From assembly GCA_963678675.1 (NCBI GenBank), contig OY783196.1, positions 28,994,827 to 29,058,826 of the forward strand: DNA of 64,000 nucleotides, given 5' to 3'. The stretch comes from Xiphydria camelus. Taxonomy: Eukaryota > Arthropoda > Insecta > Hymenoptera > Xiphydriidae. Position numbers and translations under genes: made by a program. Below the pieces are notes generated by a model. It was given only the letters and a program-made list of their open reading frames with translations, was not told where the DNA came from and ran no database searches. How positions within the stretch are numbered: position 1 is the first letter of the stretch; every line of letters starts with the position of its first letter. This document shows positions 1-12,200 of the stretch, piece after piece.

Positions 1-377
1 AGAAAAAAAAATAGTAGATTTGACTAAATTGACGATCACGGGTGGAGGAACGCCGATGCACGCTTAAAAAAATTTGGCCACAACTAGAAAATTATAGTAA
101 TTGCAGTGATAATTTTCTTCGCAATAGCAAGAATTCTTGCTACGCTAGCAATATCTTTCTAGTTGTGTCTGAGGCAGCCAGAAATATAGCTGGATTAGCT
201 AAATACTTTTTTCAGTGCAGTTACTAAAATGAAATAATTTGGTTGTAATGATGTGAAATTGTCAGACGAAAACAAGCTGTAGTCTGTGGTCCAGCAAATT
301 ATTAGTTCAATTAACTGAATTTGCCTTTCCTCGTCTGTGATCGCTAATTTAGTCAAATCTGCCATATTTTTTTCTCA
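1..377. repeat. MITE-like element with about 39-bp terminal inverted repeats
   Basis: Positions 1-39 (agaaaaaaaaatagtag, then atttgactaaatt) recur inverted at 338-376 (tgatcgctaatttagtcaaa, then tttttttctc). A second, inner inverted pair (caactagaaaa near 80 and tttctagttgtg near 157) nests inside. No coding capacity. The left end coincides with the window edge, so it may be cut. Confidence 0.75.
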
Positions 378-3258
378 CCGCAGGATCGTTATCGTGGGAC
401 TTTCGAGAGGGTGCCCCTTCCCCTCTCCCTCTCCCTGCGACAGCTAACCCCAACGACGACAATGCGAAGCATATTATTCGCCCCTCGGAATAGTCGCAGC
501 ATCCCGCATCACGAATAACACGTGATTACAGCGAGATGTGCTTCGAGCCCCTGTAGATCCTCCCCCCCACACACCTCGTTTTCACCACAAAGAAAATTCT
601 CCTAATTAATTCTCCCGATCGATTCAACCCTTTCGAATGCCCGTCGACTCTCGCCAGTGCCACGCCCACTTATTACGTACTCGCGATTATATCACGACGC
701 GCGCCGACCCTCGCCTCGTTTACCGCATCATCGGAGCGCGTTATCGCGGCTTTCTCTGCTGGGGGAGGTCTCGAGGCAGGCCGTTGCAAAAGATCAACAC
801 GCGTTTCGCGCGCGCGGCTTGCTGAGTAATCGCTGCGCGGCAATCATTCGAGCGACCTTCTCGCGCTCTTATTTATCGCGGATATACGTGGATATACAAG
901 GGTGAAAAGTTCAATACTTTTTAAATCAAACACTTTCTTTTTCATGAATTGTTCATTGATTTTTACAACATAGTCGCCTTTCCGCGACATTTTTTTTTTT
1001 TTCATAGCGGCAGACTCTCCGTAGTCGCGATCCCGATCGCGATCGCGTCCCGGGAGAAATGCTTCCGCAGTTGACCCTACTTTATCGCGTCGCGGTCGAT
1101 ATCGACCCCCTTAATTCCTCGTGATACGGCACAGTTGGCCCCTGCGAACTAATATCGCCATACGCGCCCTCCCTCCCGCGTTCTCGCACATCTCCTCGCT
1201 CCATATAAACTTCCTATATATAGATTCTCAAACGTTATCGCGAACGGAAATATACCGTTGCGCGGACGATCGAACGATCTGCGTCAGCGGTCCGTTAAAA
1301 ATATATCCGTCCAACTCTCTACTCGACGACGACGACGACTCGACGCGAAACGTCGATCCTTTCTCGAGAACGTGGCTCGAGAATAATTTATTGTACTCGG
1401 AATCTCCTGCGGTCTGGCGATCCTCGGCTTTCGCTGTCCTGCGCGATCGACGCGATTTGAAATACAATGTCATGGTGTACAAAAAATGAGAAAGCTCGAG
1501 TCAAGAGCGTAAACAGTTTCCTTGATTATCCTCTGATTAACGAGCGCGTATACTTTTCCGACTCGAGCTCACAGTCACGACGAGACGGGGTCGACGCTGC
1601 TATACTTCCGTGATCCGGAAAAGTCGAAATAACTCGAGACGGCGACGGCGTTTCGTAAACAAGGTGGACGCGTGGTCGTTGCGTGCACGGAGAAGATAGA
1701 GCGCGTACATTTTGATTATCCCGTATCTCCGATGCGAGGATCGTCGATCCTCGATCGATTCCGCGAATCGACGAATAATCTCTCCGAAGCGCTTATCCGT
1801 GTACATACACACACGCGTAACCGCTTTCGCGTTTCGTTGGCTTCGTCGAAATTGATTTTTCCCCGCCGGGGGAGAAATCGATTCCCCGCCGCGCGAGAGC
1901 TCGGTAGGGCCGCTGTTTATTTATTTATTCCGGAGATCGGCGGTCCAATTACGGAATTAAATATGTATTGCTGTCGTAACGTAGACCTTGCGCGTGTATT
2001 ACTCCGACAAAGTAGCCGGGTTACAAAGTACGAATCCACCGTGGACGCGCTTGCTATAAAATATAATATCGATTCGTGGCTTCGAACGAACCCGGAAGCC
2101 GTGCACGAGCGATAAATTAACGTTCGGTCGCGACGCTCGTCGCGATGCTCGCTTCTGAAAACGCGCGGAGATTTCCGCGCGCGCTGTAACGAGGTCGGGA
2201 CGACGATCGATTGAGCGCCACGTGGGACGGGAGATCCGCTCGCGATCTCCGAGCGGAGTGTCAGTTCTTCGTTATGGCGAGTCGGGTGGCAATGACGCGC
2301 GAATAAAGTCGAAGGGGAATTCAACGGAAAGGCTGTTATTTTTGTCAATTTGAAGAGTTCTACCGTGGTAACTTTGATTTCGGTGAGGACTTTCGTAGTG
2401 CACGTGCACCGAGAAAAATATTTGATCGATTCCACCAAAATCCTGCAGGAGAAGATGACGAAAACGCTTGGTGAAATATGGATTTTACATCCGCTCGGTT
2501 AGATTGTCCACTTTCTCGTTAAAATAACTGAATATCTAGTCGGAATAACTTGATATTTCGTTGAACTGACCAGCATTTTGGTTGGAACACCTAAACGCGT
2601 CAAGCTAGATGCATTTTGTCACTTTATCCTAATTATTTTTCTCAGTGTACGTGCACGTACGTCCGGCTAGGCGAAGTGTACAGATGTCACGCATAGAAAG
2701 CGGTTCAACTTTGGAGGAAGAAGTTCATCGAAGAATCGTATCGCCGGATACGACGTTAATCACGAGATTTCGAGTTCATCGACGAGTCAACGATGCTCGC
2801 AACGCGATAAGCGCGACGCGTGCTCATCCTTTTTTCCCCGCGATCGGCCGACGAAGGCTCTTCCGAGGCGTCCGATAAAATCGACGCTATATCGCGCGAC
2901 CTTTCGGTTATTTGCGGTCACGGGATCCCGAGTCCGTCGCGAGTGCCGTGCCGTGTGGCGATCCCGTGATGTATGGAGTGCAAAACGCGGGATATCTAGC
3001 GTCATTTCGTCGTAAACTGATATACGGAGACGAGAGTAACGGGGAGTAAACAAGGTACGATGCATCACGGCAGAGAAATGTGCATCGATGTCTTCGCTAA
3101 TCGAACAACCGGATCGAGCGGTATGGACTGCAGATATCATTCTCCCGCGTATCGCATCTATATATATGCAATGCGGAACACGTTCTCGAGGTAACTCCAA
3201 CCTCAAGGTTACTCTCAATGCCGCGCGGAGCCGTGGTACAAACGCACGTCTGGAATAT

Positions 3259-3276
3259 GGGGGGGGGGGGGGGGGG
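3259..3276 (+). repeat. poly-G tract
   Basis: An uninterrupted run of about 18 G follows ggaatat. Such runs are unstable and can form G-quadruplexes. No gene context is visible. Confidence 0.85.
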
Positions 3277-5064
3277 CGTAAATCGATTTAACAAAGTGTA
3301 CCGCAGAAACCCATCTACTCTGTGGATGGCATGTATAAAATAGACAGATGCTACCAGCATTAACTATCATGGTCGATCGTGTGATTTAGAGGTCAATTCG
3401 ATCGAGCATCCGCTATGTCATCGCTTAGGAAAGAAAAAGATGTACGATTATATCAATCATCGAATGTAACCGCGTTATCACTCCTCGACAATTTTTTCAC
3501 ACGATTCTCGGACGAATCCTACGCGCTTAAAATTATCATCGACGCGTGTATGTAGGTCAGATTTGCTCGTTTCGTTGCAACGTATCGTCGATGAACCGGA
3601 TTCGAATCAGTATACAGGATACTACCGTACATTGTGAACAGTTTTTATTGTAGTAAACTTCACGTTACTTTTATGAAGTTTTTATCATACGAGTTTAGCC
3701 ATTAAAATTACTAGACGTGAAATTGAAACGATTAAATTTACCGCAGATTTGATTTAAATTTATAATGTGTTCGAAATAATTGCAATTTAAATGCTTTAAA
3801 ATCGAGGCTTCTTTTCAGTATAAATTGTAAAACTCAGAACTCTCTTCGAAAATTACGAATAATTCATAGCGATTCGCATTACCGCGCTTGACTTGGAATC
3901 TTGTGATACTTTTGTATATAGAAAATGTGTAGAAAATTTACAAATCCTTTGAACAGTACAGATAAAATCACGGGGTGGACACCAATATCGTCATTTTCTT
4001 TTCTCTCACGACAGCGAAATCGGAAAGCTCTCGTCGCGTTAAGAATGCTCCCTTTTTCCACGAAATTTTAGCTGCAAGACTCGCGAGGGGAAAATATTCC
4101 CGGGCGCGAGTCCCGATAAGAGTTTGGCGCTTCGCTCGCGCGTATCGGTTGTGCTTCCGAGAAAATTGCATTCCCGGAATGGCGCGAAAGTGCACCGCGT
4201 TGTGCAGGTGTACCTCCTACTTCAGGAAAAATGGTTAAAATTAAACCGAGATCCGTATCTATAATTGCTGATCGATATTCCGATTCATTTCCGGGGGGGG
4301 TGTAGCAATTTTTCCGCGGACGACGATCGAAGCGGGAGACCTGCGACGTTTCTGCCGCGCGGGTGCCGCATCGTTATCGCGATGGGAGAGCGCGATATCG
4401 GTGCGCGCCCCTGATAACGCTACATACACGCGAAGTGTTCGAGGGGGGAACGTAATAAGCAATGGACGCGCGGACAAGCCCCGCCGCCGATGTTTATAAT
4501 TAGCAAAACTGCGCGGCTTTTCTCCCGCGGCCCGTACGTCGGGCGCGACGCGGTTCGCTCGCCCGCGTCGCGGCAAGGCAAAAGACGAAACGCCGCGGCG
4601 CGTTCCCTTCGACGCCGGGTGCATCGCGGCACTCGCGGCTTATGTATTATAGCTGTGGTATATCGGGGTCCGTCCGCGCCGCACTTTCGCTGCAGTTTCG
4701 AAATCGCCGTTGGTGCATTATACAGGCGCTCGCGAGCGACGCAGCGAAAATTTTCGGAAATTAATGGGAAACGAGTCGGGTTCGGTGTAATTCGATTTGC
4801 GTCGTATCGACGGGTTGGTAATATTTGTAAACTAAAACAGGAGTCAGCTGAGCACTCGTTTCCATTTTCGATTCGACGCTGCAGCTACACGCGGAGTGAT
4901 GAAAAATATCGAAAAGCCTCCCGTCCCCGTGACAACGAGAAATTCCGATCATTTACTGTACGTTCGATTGGAATATCGAAAAACACTCGAAAGCTTCCTG
5001 CCGCCGCGACGATGAAAAATAACAATTCTCTCTCTCCTACTGGTCCTAGCTGCAATAAACAATT

Positions 5065-5083
5065 CTAATTCTAATTCTAATTC
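5065..5083. repeat. (AATTCT)n short tandem repeat
   Basis: Three consecutive attcta units. A simple tandem repeat with no other feature nearby. Confidence 0.7.
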
Positions 5084-6718
5084 TACGGCTGATAAGAATG
5101 TCGAAGAGAACATTTATAACTCTTTCGTCCTCGTGACTGGATGTTTTCGAAAATTACGTCAGTCGTTTGTGCGGAGGTATATAGGGTTACATCGGGAGCA
5201 ATGACGTAAATCGAATGGATACGTACCTATACGCGCGTGGCGGACGGGATATTCTCGCGATACACGCCGGGCGGCCACTAAAGAGGGAGTCGCGTGATCG
5301 TGCCTCCCTCCTCCTCGCGAGGAACGAAGGATTCTTCTTCCGAGAATTAAATCGGTTGAGAAATATTAGTCTCGCCTCCCCTCCCGTTCCTCCGCGAGCG
5401 ACGAAATTATTAAGCTCCGCTTCTACACGCGGCGTGAGCGCCGCATATTTCAACGCGAGCAGGAATTTTCAATGATTTATCGCTTGTATATTTTTTACGG
5501 CTCTTTCGTCGCCTTCCCGTTCGTCGGGCTATCTTCCGTTCCGAAGGAGACACTTCGAGACGATAATACAGTCCGAGCCTCGTGGCGTACCACTCTCGGC
5601 ACGTCGCCGATTCGTCGTTGGAGAACCTCTTCGCACCTGCTTCCCGTGATACTCATGCCGTGCGATGCCGTGTGAATAGTCATTTTTTGTCGGGTCTTCG
5701 TCGTGTGACTGATATAAAGGCCAGCGCGAGAACGTGGCGAGACTTTTCAGGATACGAAGTTGAATGGCAAGGATAACTGGCTTTTTTTGATACCGAATGA
5801 ATTCCCGCGTACACCTTATATATATATATCAATCTTCCCGCGAGAAGTCGAGGAGTTTCGCTAGACTCGCGGCAGTGGGGAAAAAAAAGCGAAGCGACTT
5901 CCCTGTTCGTCACTCTCGGACTCGCGTGTCCGTACCTACGTTTAGTCATAATTACTTACAGCCGAAGGCACTCGTTTAATTGACATCTGAAAAAATTACC
6001 TTGCGACCCGACGAATTAATTACCATTCGCCGTTCGGCGGATTGTCGATCGCTACGCGGTGTCGTAGGGGGGTGCTCGTATTTGCGCCCTCGCTGCTGTA
6101 ACTCGTGCGAAATGAAGTCCGACGGCGTATTTTTTATCTCGCATCCCCTTGAAATTCACGCGAGAAAATTTGATTATCTCGCGCGCGCGCTGTTGGCTAT
6201 CGTATGTTCTCGCAAATGTCGCGTACGAGCGTATAGATGTAGATGTAGATGTAGAAAAAATGTCATCTCAACGTTGAATATTTATTTTCTTCGCGAAGCG
6301 AATTAAAGCGTGAGATCGGTTTTTTCGTAGAGGTTACGCGAGTTTCAATTTCCGCGTAATCGACGTAACATATTACTCATGCTTTCGAAATGATCAAAGA
6401 GTCCGAGGGCAGATAATGGGGACTCAAATTTTCATTTACGTTCGGAGATTTTTACGCGCCGAACACCGCCTCCATAGTCAGTTGCGCGACAACTTTCTTC
6501 TTTTCGTAGAACGATAATTCGTGGAAGTTTCATTCGCGCAAAAATGTACATATATAATTATATTCCCTGGCATCCACATACGCGCGATGACGGAGCTCTG
6601 CGCCGAATCAAGGATGTTATTCATGTAGGCAGGTTGCAGGACGCATATAGTCGCGTATCCCACGTATCTCTGAATGAAAGGAAGAGGAGTTCTCGTTTCG
6701 AGAGGAGCCGCATACATC

Positions 6719-7027
6719 GAGAGAAATAATTGCTGGTGTCAAGAAAACATTTCTTGAATCAAGAACATATGATCGTAACAATTTATAAGAATATCGATTC
6801 TTGAAAGAATTTATATATTTTGGAAAAGAATCTTATATATTCTTGATTTAAGAAGACCTGCATTGGGACAGGAAAGTCTTCCTGCGCGAGAAAAAAAAAT
6901 TATTCCAACGTATCAAATATTTTCTTGCACGAAGAAAACCATTTCTGAATCCTGGAATTATACTATATTTTCGAATGAATGATGAAAAAACATTTTTTTG
7001 GCACCGGAAATTATTTTCCTCACTTTA
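6719..7027. repeat. MITE-like family A, copy 1
   Basis: The left end gagagaaataattgctggtg is mirrored at the right end as ggcaccggaaattattttcc (about 6999-7020). The interior is AT-rich with poly-A/T stretches and cttcctgcgcg. The same ends and interior motifs occur at 9548-9848. Confidence 0.7.
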
Positions 7028-7699
7028 GAGACGCCGTGGTACTGCTGTAAACTTTTCCCCGTGTATACGAAGAAAAATGTTCGTTAAATATTACCGCGAA
7101 AATCACGTAACCGTGGGATAGGTATGATATCGTCACCAAATTTTTACCGCGGGGACCACGGTAAAATTCATTTATCCCTCGCACATCTATTTCAGTCATT
7201 TGTCACCCTGAAAGAAAAAAACAGTCAATTTGACCCTGAAGCACGTGTAAAAATTTGGTCGTTGACATCGTGTCCCGTGGTTACGTAAATTTCACGGTCA
7301 TATTTCATGAAAATTTCTCTCCGCGTGGAGTCGGCGAGGAGACAAAGTTACAGCCGCGCTGCATCCATTGTCCCCGGGCTCGAAGTCACGTCTCCACTCC
7401 CCCCCCCCCCCTCCCCTTGCAAAACGCAGCCGGAACAGCAGCAACCGTTTGCACCCGAACCGCGTGATCTCTCGCCGAAACGATCGGTGTCAGTCGATCG
7501 AAGGAGAGAGAGAGGGGGGGGAGGACCGTTTAGCAATTAGCTTCTTATACAAGCGTCGGGACGAAACTTTCCTAGAGCCCCGTGCGCGCGCGACTACGGT
7601 CGAACCGTTCACTTCGGCCCGTCTCTCCGATGTAGGACACGGACGCCTGAATCACGATGTCAAGAGACTCGCGGAAGCCGCGAACGAGTCGCGCGCGCA

Positions 7700-7722
7700 G
7701 AGAGAGAGAGAGAGAGAGAGAG
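7700..7722. repeat. (GA)n microsatellite
   Basis: A run of AG dinucleotides inside a GC-rich segment. In insects GA runs can bind GAGA-type factors, but no promoter elements were found here. Confidence 0.8.
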
Positions 7723-8091
7723 AATTTCACCACGCGCGAGACGGACGCATAGCACAGCAGCCTTCTCTTCGTTCGTCGCGTCTCGCGCACGGGTGGCCCA
7801 TTCCTATATTGCTCTCACGCTTGTCCCTCGTCGCGGCGGTGAGACTCGTCAGCATCCGATTCCAGCGAGAGGCGCGTCGTCGCGTTTCGGGTTACCCGCT
7901 CTCGCGCTCGTGCCTCGTTCGCGCCGCGATATACGAGTTCTCGCTGTCCCGCGCCGCGGCGAGACGCGGAGGTCGGCGAAAAGGAGGAGTTTTATCGGGG
8001 GACCGCGCCGTCGCGCGGGCTTCTCGTCGGGAATTTCGGTCCCGCGATTTTTGCGTAGGAGGGAGGGAGAGGGGTGCGTAAATGTGCGAGA

Positions 8092-8345
8092 AGAAGAAGA
8101 AGAAGCTTTATTGCGGCACTAGGGCGGGCCCTCTAAGTGCCTGTACAGAAAGAAACAGCAGAATAGATACAGCAATAAAATTAAAATAAACAAATAAAAT
8201 ACCGCAATGACAAAAATGAAGAAATAAACTTAATAAATGGAGCAACGATAAAGAAATTAATCTAACTTAAAAGTACCAGGAAGCAACGGAAAAGATATCA
8301 GCTCCGAGAGACGGAGCAGGAGCTCAGGAGCAATTTTTTTTATCG
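8092..8345 (-). mobile_element. possible 3' end of a non-LTR retrotransposon or SINE
   Basis: Read on the minus strand, an A/T-rich segment leads to aggcacttagagggcccgcc, then tgccgcaataaagcttcttc and a (TTC)n tail. A polyadenylation-like signal directly before a short simple-repeat tail is typical of LINE and SINE 3' ends. No reverse transcriptase frame is present, so at most this is a short 5'-truncated copy. Confidence 0.35.
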
Positions 8346-8366
8346 AGAGAAACTATTTGCAAGCGC

Positions 8367-9010
8367 CTTATGATTACGGTGAATTCATCGGCTGGGGTGG
8401 CGATACAGGCTGCACGTCTTTACATCAAAATATTATACTATACGTCCTTCCTTCGAACTCGCTACTACGATCCGCAATTTCCATCTCTCGAATCACTCTT
8501 CCTTTCCTCGAAGGACGAATCGACTCGGGCGATAGCGACGATGACGTCAGAGGGACGAATTTCTCCGTCGTTGCTCCGTTGTTATCCCGTGCACAATAAC
8601 CCCTGTCGATCGAACACGCAATCAGATTCGTCTTCACGGCAGAAAGGCGAACGATAATGCGTCTCGGGACGATTGAATAACTATTGTCGAAGGAAAATTG
8701 CGTATCCCTCTGTTGTGAACGCGGGAAGAGAATTATATGCGAGAGCGCGACTCAATCTATGGAAATTCTTGATAAACGCGCCGATCCGCGTCACCCGACC
8801 TTTCGAGCGCTCGGAAATTCGTCCCTCTGACGTCATCGTCGCCATCGCCCGGATCGATTCGTCCTTTGAGGAAAGGAAGAGTGATTCGAGGAATGGAAAT
8901 TGTGGGATCGTAATAGCGAGTTCGAGGGAAGGACGTATAATATGTATTTTGATGTAAAAGACGTGCAGCCTGTGTTGCCACCCCAACCGGTAAATTCACC
9001 GTAATTATAG
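8367..9010. repeat. large inverted repeat, about 200-bp arms
   Basis: The arm at 8367-8567 (tgattacggtgaattcatcg onward) returns inverted at 8812-9010 (ending ccggtaaattcaccgtaatt) with roughly 10-15 percent mismatch. A 245-base spacer separates the arms. Both arms contain the palindrome TGACGTCA (8542-8549 and 8828-8835). The right arm ends 120 bases before the transmembrane exon. Matching antisense open frames in the arms are a by-product of the repeat. Confidence 0.8.
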
Positions 9011-9132
9011 CCCCCCGAATGTTCGTGCTTTTCACTGCTTCGTTCGCCAACGGTTCGCCTTTGTATCGTCTAACGAGCAGAAAGGTACCTAACGGATCAA
9101 AATTTACACGGAATTCTCTTATCTCTTTGCAG

Positions 9133-9226
9133 ACCCACCGATCGACAGCGTGTACATGATATGCGGCGTCCTGATCGCTATGGTATTGGTCGGCGTCATC
9201 ATCGTCCTACTCGCCGTTACCATCAG
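9133..9226 (+). CDS. transmembrane exon of the membrane protein gene
   Basis: The acceptor is ctctttgcag and the donor is cag|gtgagt. In the frame that matches the downstream exon it reads DPPIDSVYMICG followed by VLIAMVLVGVIIVLLAVTI, a typical single membrane span with no charged residue inside. It starts with two bases that finish a codon begun in an unseen exon and ends with AG, which pairs with the C opening the exon at 22845 to give Ser. The exon is 94 nt long. Confidence 0.72.
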
Positions 9227-12200
9227 GTGAGTAAACCCATTTCCGGAAGAGCCGCCTTCCTCGGAAAGCGTCGCGTATAAATGGATATCGGCGAGCGATT
9301 TTTGCACCGACCTAACGGTACATGCAAACCCGAGATAGCGAGCAGATAGGTATCCGTACCGGATTGGCAAAGCGTTTCGTGGTATTCTATTTGCGCGATA
9401 AATACGATGTCGATTAACGGGCGGCGGGACCGCGCACGTGACCGTCGCGCGTCGAAAGACTCGTTCGTCCGTCCAGACGAGCCGATTGCACACCGTAGGT
9501 ATATTCGACGTTTGCTTCATTTTCGCGCTCGGTACTTCGTGCACCGCTTCACTGAGAGAAATAATTGCTGGTGCCACAAAAATGTTTTTTTTTTCAATCA
9601 GAAAAATAATACAACTCCAGGATCAAACTATGATCTTCTTCGTGCAAAAAATAGTTGATAGGCTCGAGTGATTGTTTTTTTTTTGTTCGCGCAGGAAGAA
9701 TGTCCCGTCCGAATGAAAGTATTCTTCAATCAGAAATATATATTCATCGACCACACACAAGAATCCGTATTATTACACGTTTTTAAGATTATACATATTT
9801 CTGGTTCAACGAATATTTTTTTGTCACTGGCAATCATTTCTACGCTTCGGAAAAAATCGCTCGTCGTCGAAACACCTCCGTCAAAGCCGACGATTTCGAG
9901 AAGACGTTGAAAAACGCGAATCCCTCGCCGACAAACGAGAAGGATACACAAGACGAGATGATCGAGCTCACGTACTACTTATACACGAAAGGCCGCGTCG
10001 CATATTTGCGCTCACTCTCGCCGCGCGTCGGGGCTGCTGCCGTTGCGTTCGAGGAAGCGCCGCGTCTACCGCTTTGGCAATTCGTTCGCGAGTCCAGTCG
10101 ATGTTTCGCCGAGGCTTGCGTACATCGCATACGACTCCCCTTTTACGCGTAGCCGCGTGTATACTTCTTCTGCAGTCCGAATCGCGTACCACATCGATTG
10201 GCAATCCTTCTCGTTTGTTCGGATCGTCGATTTTCGCTCAAACACCGTATTTACGCGTGCCCTGGGATATCGGGAGCAGCGAGAGCCACGCAGCGGCGTC
10301 TTTCGAAGCCTCGGAACGCATCTACTCGCCGCGCGACTACAATGTAAATCTCGACACACAGTCGATAGAGTCTGTTCGATGAATTTGTTAGATCGGCGTC
10401 GCCGTACGACTCGCGAGCGATCGTCGCGTCGGTCGTCGATTCTCGCCGAATAGAAGAAGCGTAGGGTCGCTGCTCCTTATCGAATTTCAGTCTCGAGAGC
10501 TTCTTCGGACGCTTGAGTAACTCTTTCGGGTCGTTGACGTCGATACGTCGCGCGAGAGGCGAGATAGGGAATTACATACGCGGTCGTTGACGTATGACGG
10601 GAAAAGCGTATGGTGGGTTCGACGATAACCGGCGTGATGTGACTGAGTTCCTTGTTGGAGGATAATTAATCGATGCGTTACAACGAATTACTCGAGTGAT
10701 CGCGAGAATTTACGGTAATTAATTATCCGAGAGGACCTCAATAGAAGTTTACATGAAAAACTTCTCGACGGAGAGAAAAACCTTTACATGTATTTACATT
10801 TTGGAGGACTCCCCGTCTAAGAATTGCCATCATTCCTCCCGATTTTATCGGAACCCGTCATCACTTCCCACGCGGCTCGACTTTGTACGTATACGCATAG
10901 TCGGGACACTGTTCCCGCGGCACGATTCCATTAACCGACCGTTAAACTCTCGAAAATGCGCGAATGTAATATACAAGCGCGTGCGAGGGACCTTCGATCG
11001 CACGCGCGCGTGCATGTGTGTATACAAGTTGCCGTCGGCGAGACGCACGCGCGATGATCCGGCGATACACATACATATAGCCTCCGCGAGACGAAAGACG
11101 GAATCGCGGGCGGCAATTAAACGGGTCCGCGATTAATACGATTAATCCTTACGCGCGGCGAGTTCGCTTAATCCGGAAATCAGCGAGCGAGAAGGTTTCT
11201 CGTAATCCGACTTTATTCCAAGTGTAAAGGCATTTTTTTTTCAATTATATATACCGTCTAATAGTTTGAAAATATCCTGCGTTAAAATCGCTGATGATAA
11301 TTCGATAATTTTCCTCGAAAGAGAGAAGAATTTCTCAGAACTAAAGCGCGTACGAGCGAATTGTCAATTAGCACGCGCGCGTGAGTTGCGCAATCCGTAC
11401 GCCGTGAAGAATCGTCTGCGACAGAAAGCGCCGTCGCCTTCGGGGGGTCGTCACGAAGAAGCCTCGATCGCGTCGCGCTCCGGGCTGTCGGTTGAATAAA
11501 TACTGTAAGGATTCGTCGGCAACCGCGGAAGCTTCCGTTCGAGCGGAGATTTTTATCGGCGATACACGCGCGCGACTGCAATGCCGTGCTTCAAGGATGC
11601 GTCGCTTCGATTCGTCTCGTATGATCGCATATCGATTCGCGATTTCTACCGAAAGAATTATATACATCGCGATGCGCGCGCTTCTTTGCTTCCGTCGGTT
11701 ATCGGAAATTCTGAGCGAGAAGATAACTGGAGAGAGGAAATAATATCAGAGCGATTTTCTTGTCGCGGATTCGCAGAGACGAGGAAGGGAAGAAAGAGAG
11801 GGAAAAATGAAAAAAATGTATGTTTAAAAATGTTGATGGAAAACAAACGATGCAAAATTTGAATAATAAGAATTAATGTCATTTTGTCATTAAAGTAATT
11901 TAATATAAATATGAGAAATATAATAAAGAAATTAATATTTTCACAAATAAGACTTCCGAAAATCGATTTAGGCGGAGTGCCGTGGCTTCCTTCAAATCGA
12001 AACGATCCTCTGAAACACAAAGGGCGACCCCTTGTATATTGTCGAACCTCTTCGACGCGACCCAACACAATCGTGCGCTGGCGTTCGTTTGTCTTCGGAT
12101 GAGAAATAATTCGCGTCCTCTGATAGCCACATCATACATTATGTATATGTACATATGGCTGGATACTTTCGTACGTAAAACTTCCCGTCGGCAGATATTC

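Larger units (their letters stand above)
378..6718. other. non-coding stretch before the membrane exon
   Basis: CpG-rich and AT-rich blocks alternate. Open frames up to about 190 codons occur on both strands but are Arg/Ser-rich, have no recognisable motif and overlap each other antisense. It is probably intron or upstream DNA of the membrane protein gene. I see no exon I can support. Confidence 0.5.

Noticed and set aside
7368..8081. 237-codon plus-strand frame
   Set aside because: Arg-rich, driven by GA repeats and CpG content, with open frames in all directions.
8370..9050. Similar proteins on opposite strands
   Set aside because: They are the two arms of the large inverted repeat translated in each direction, not genes.
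9119..9577. 152-codon minus-strand frame over the transmembrane exon
   Set aside because: Antisense shadow of the plus-strand exon, which has splice sites and a membrane span.
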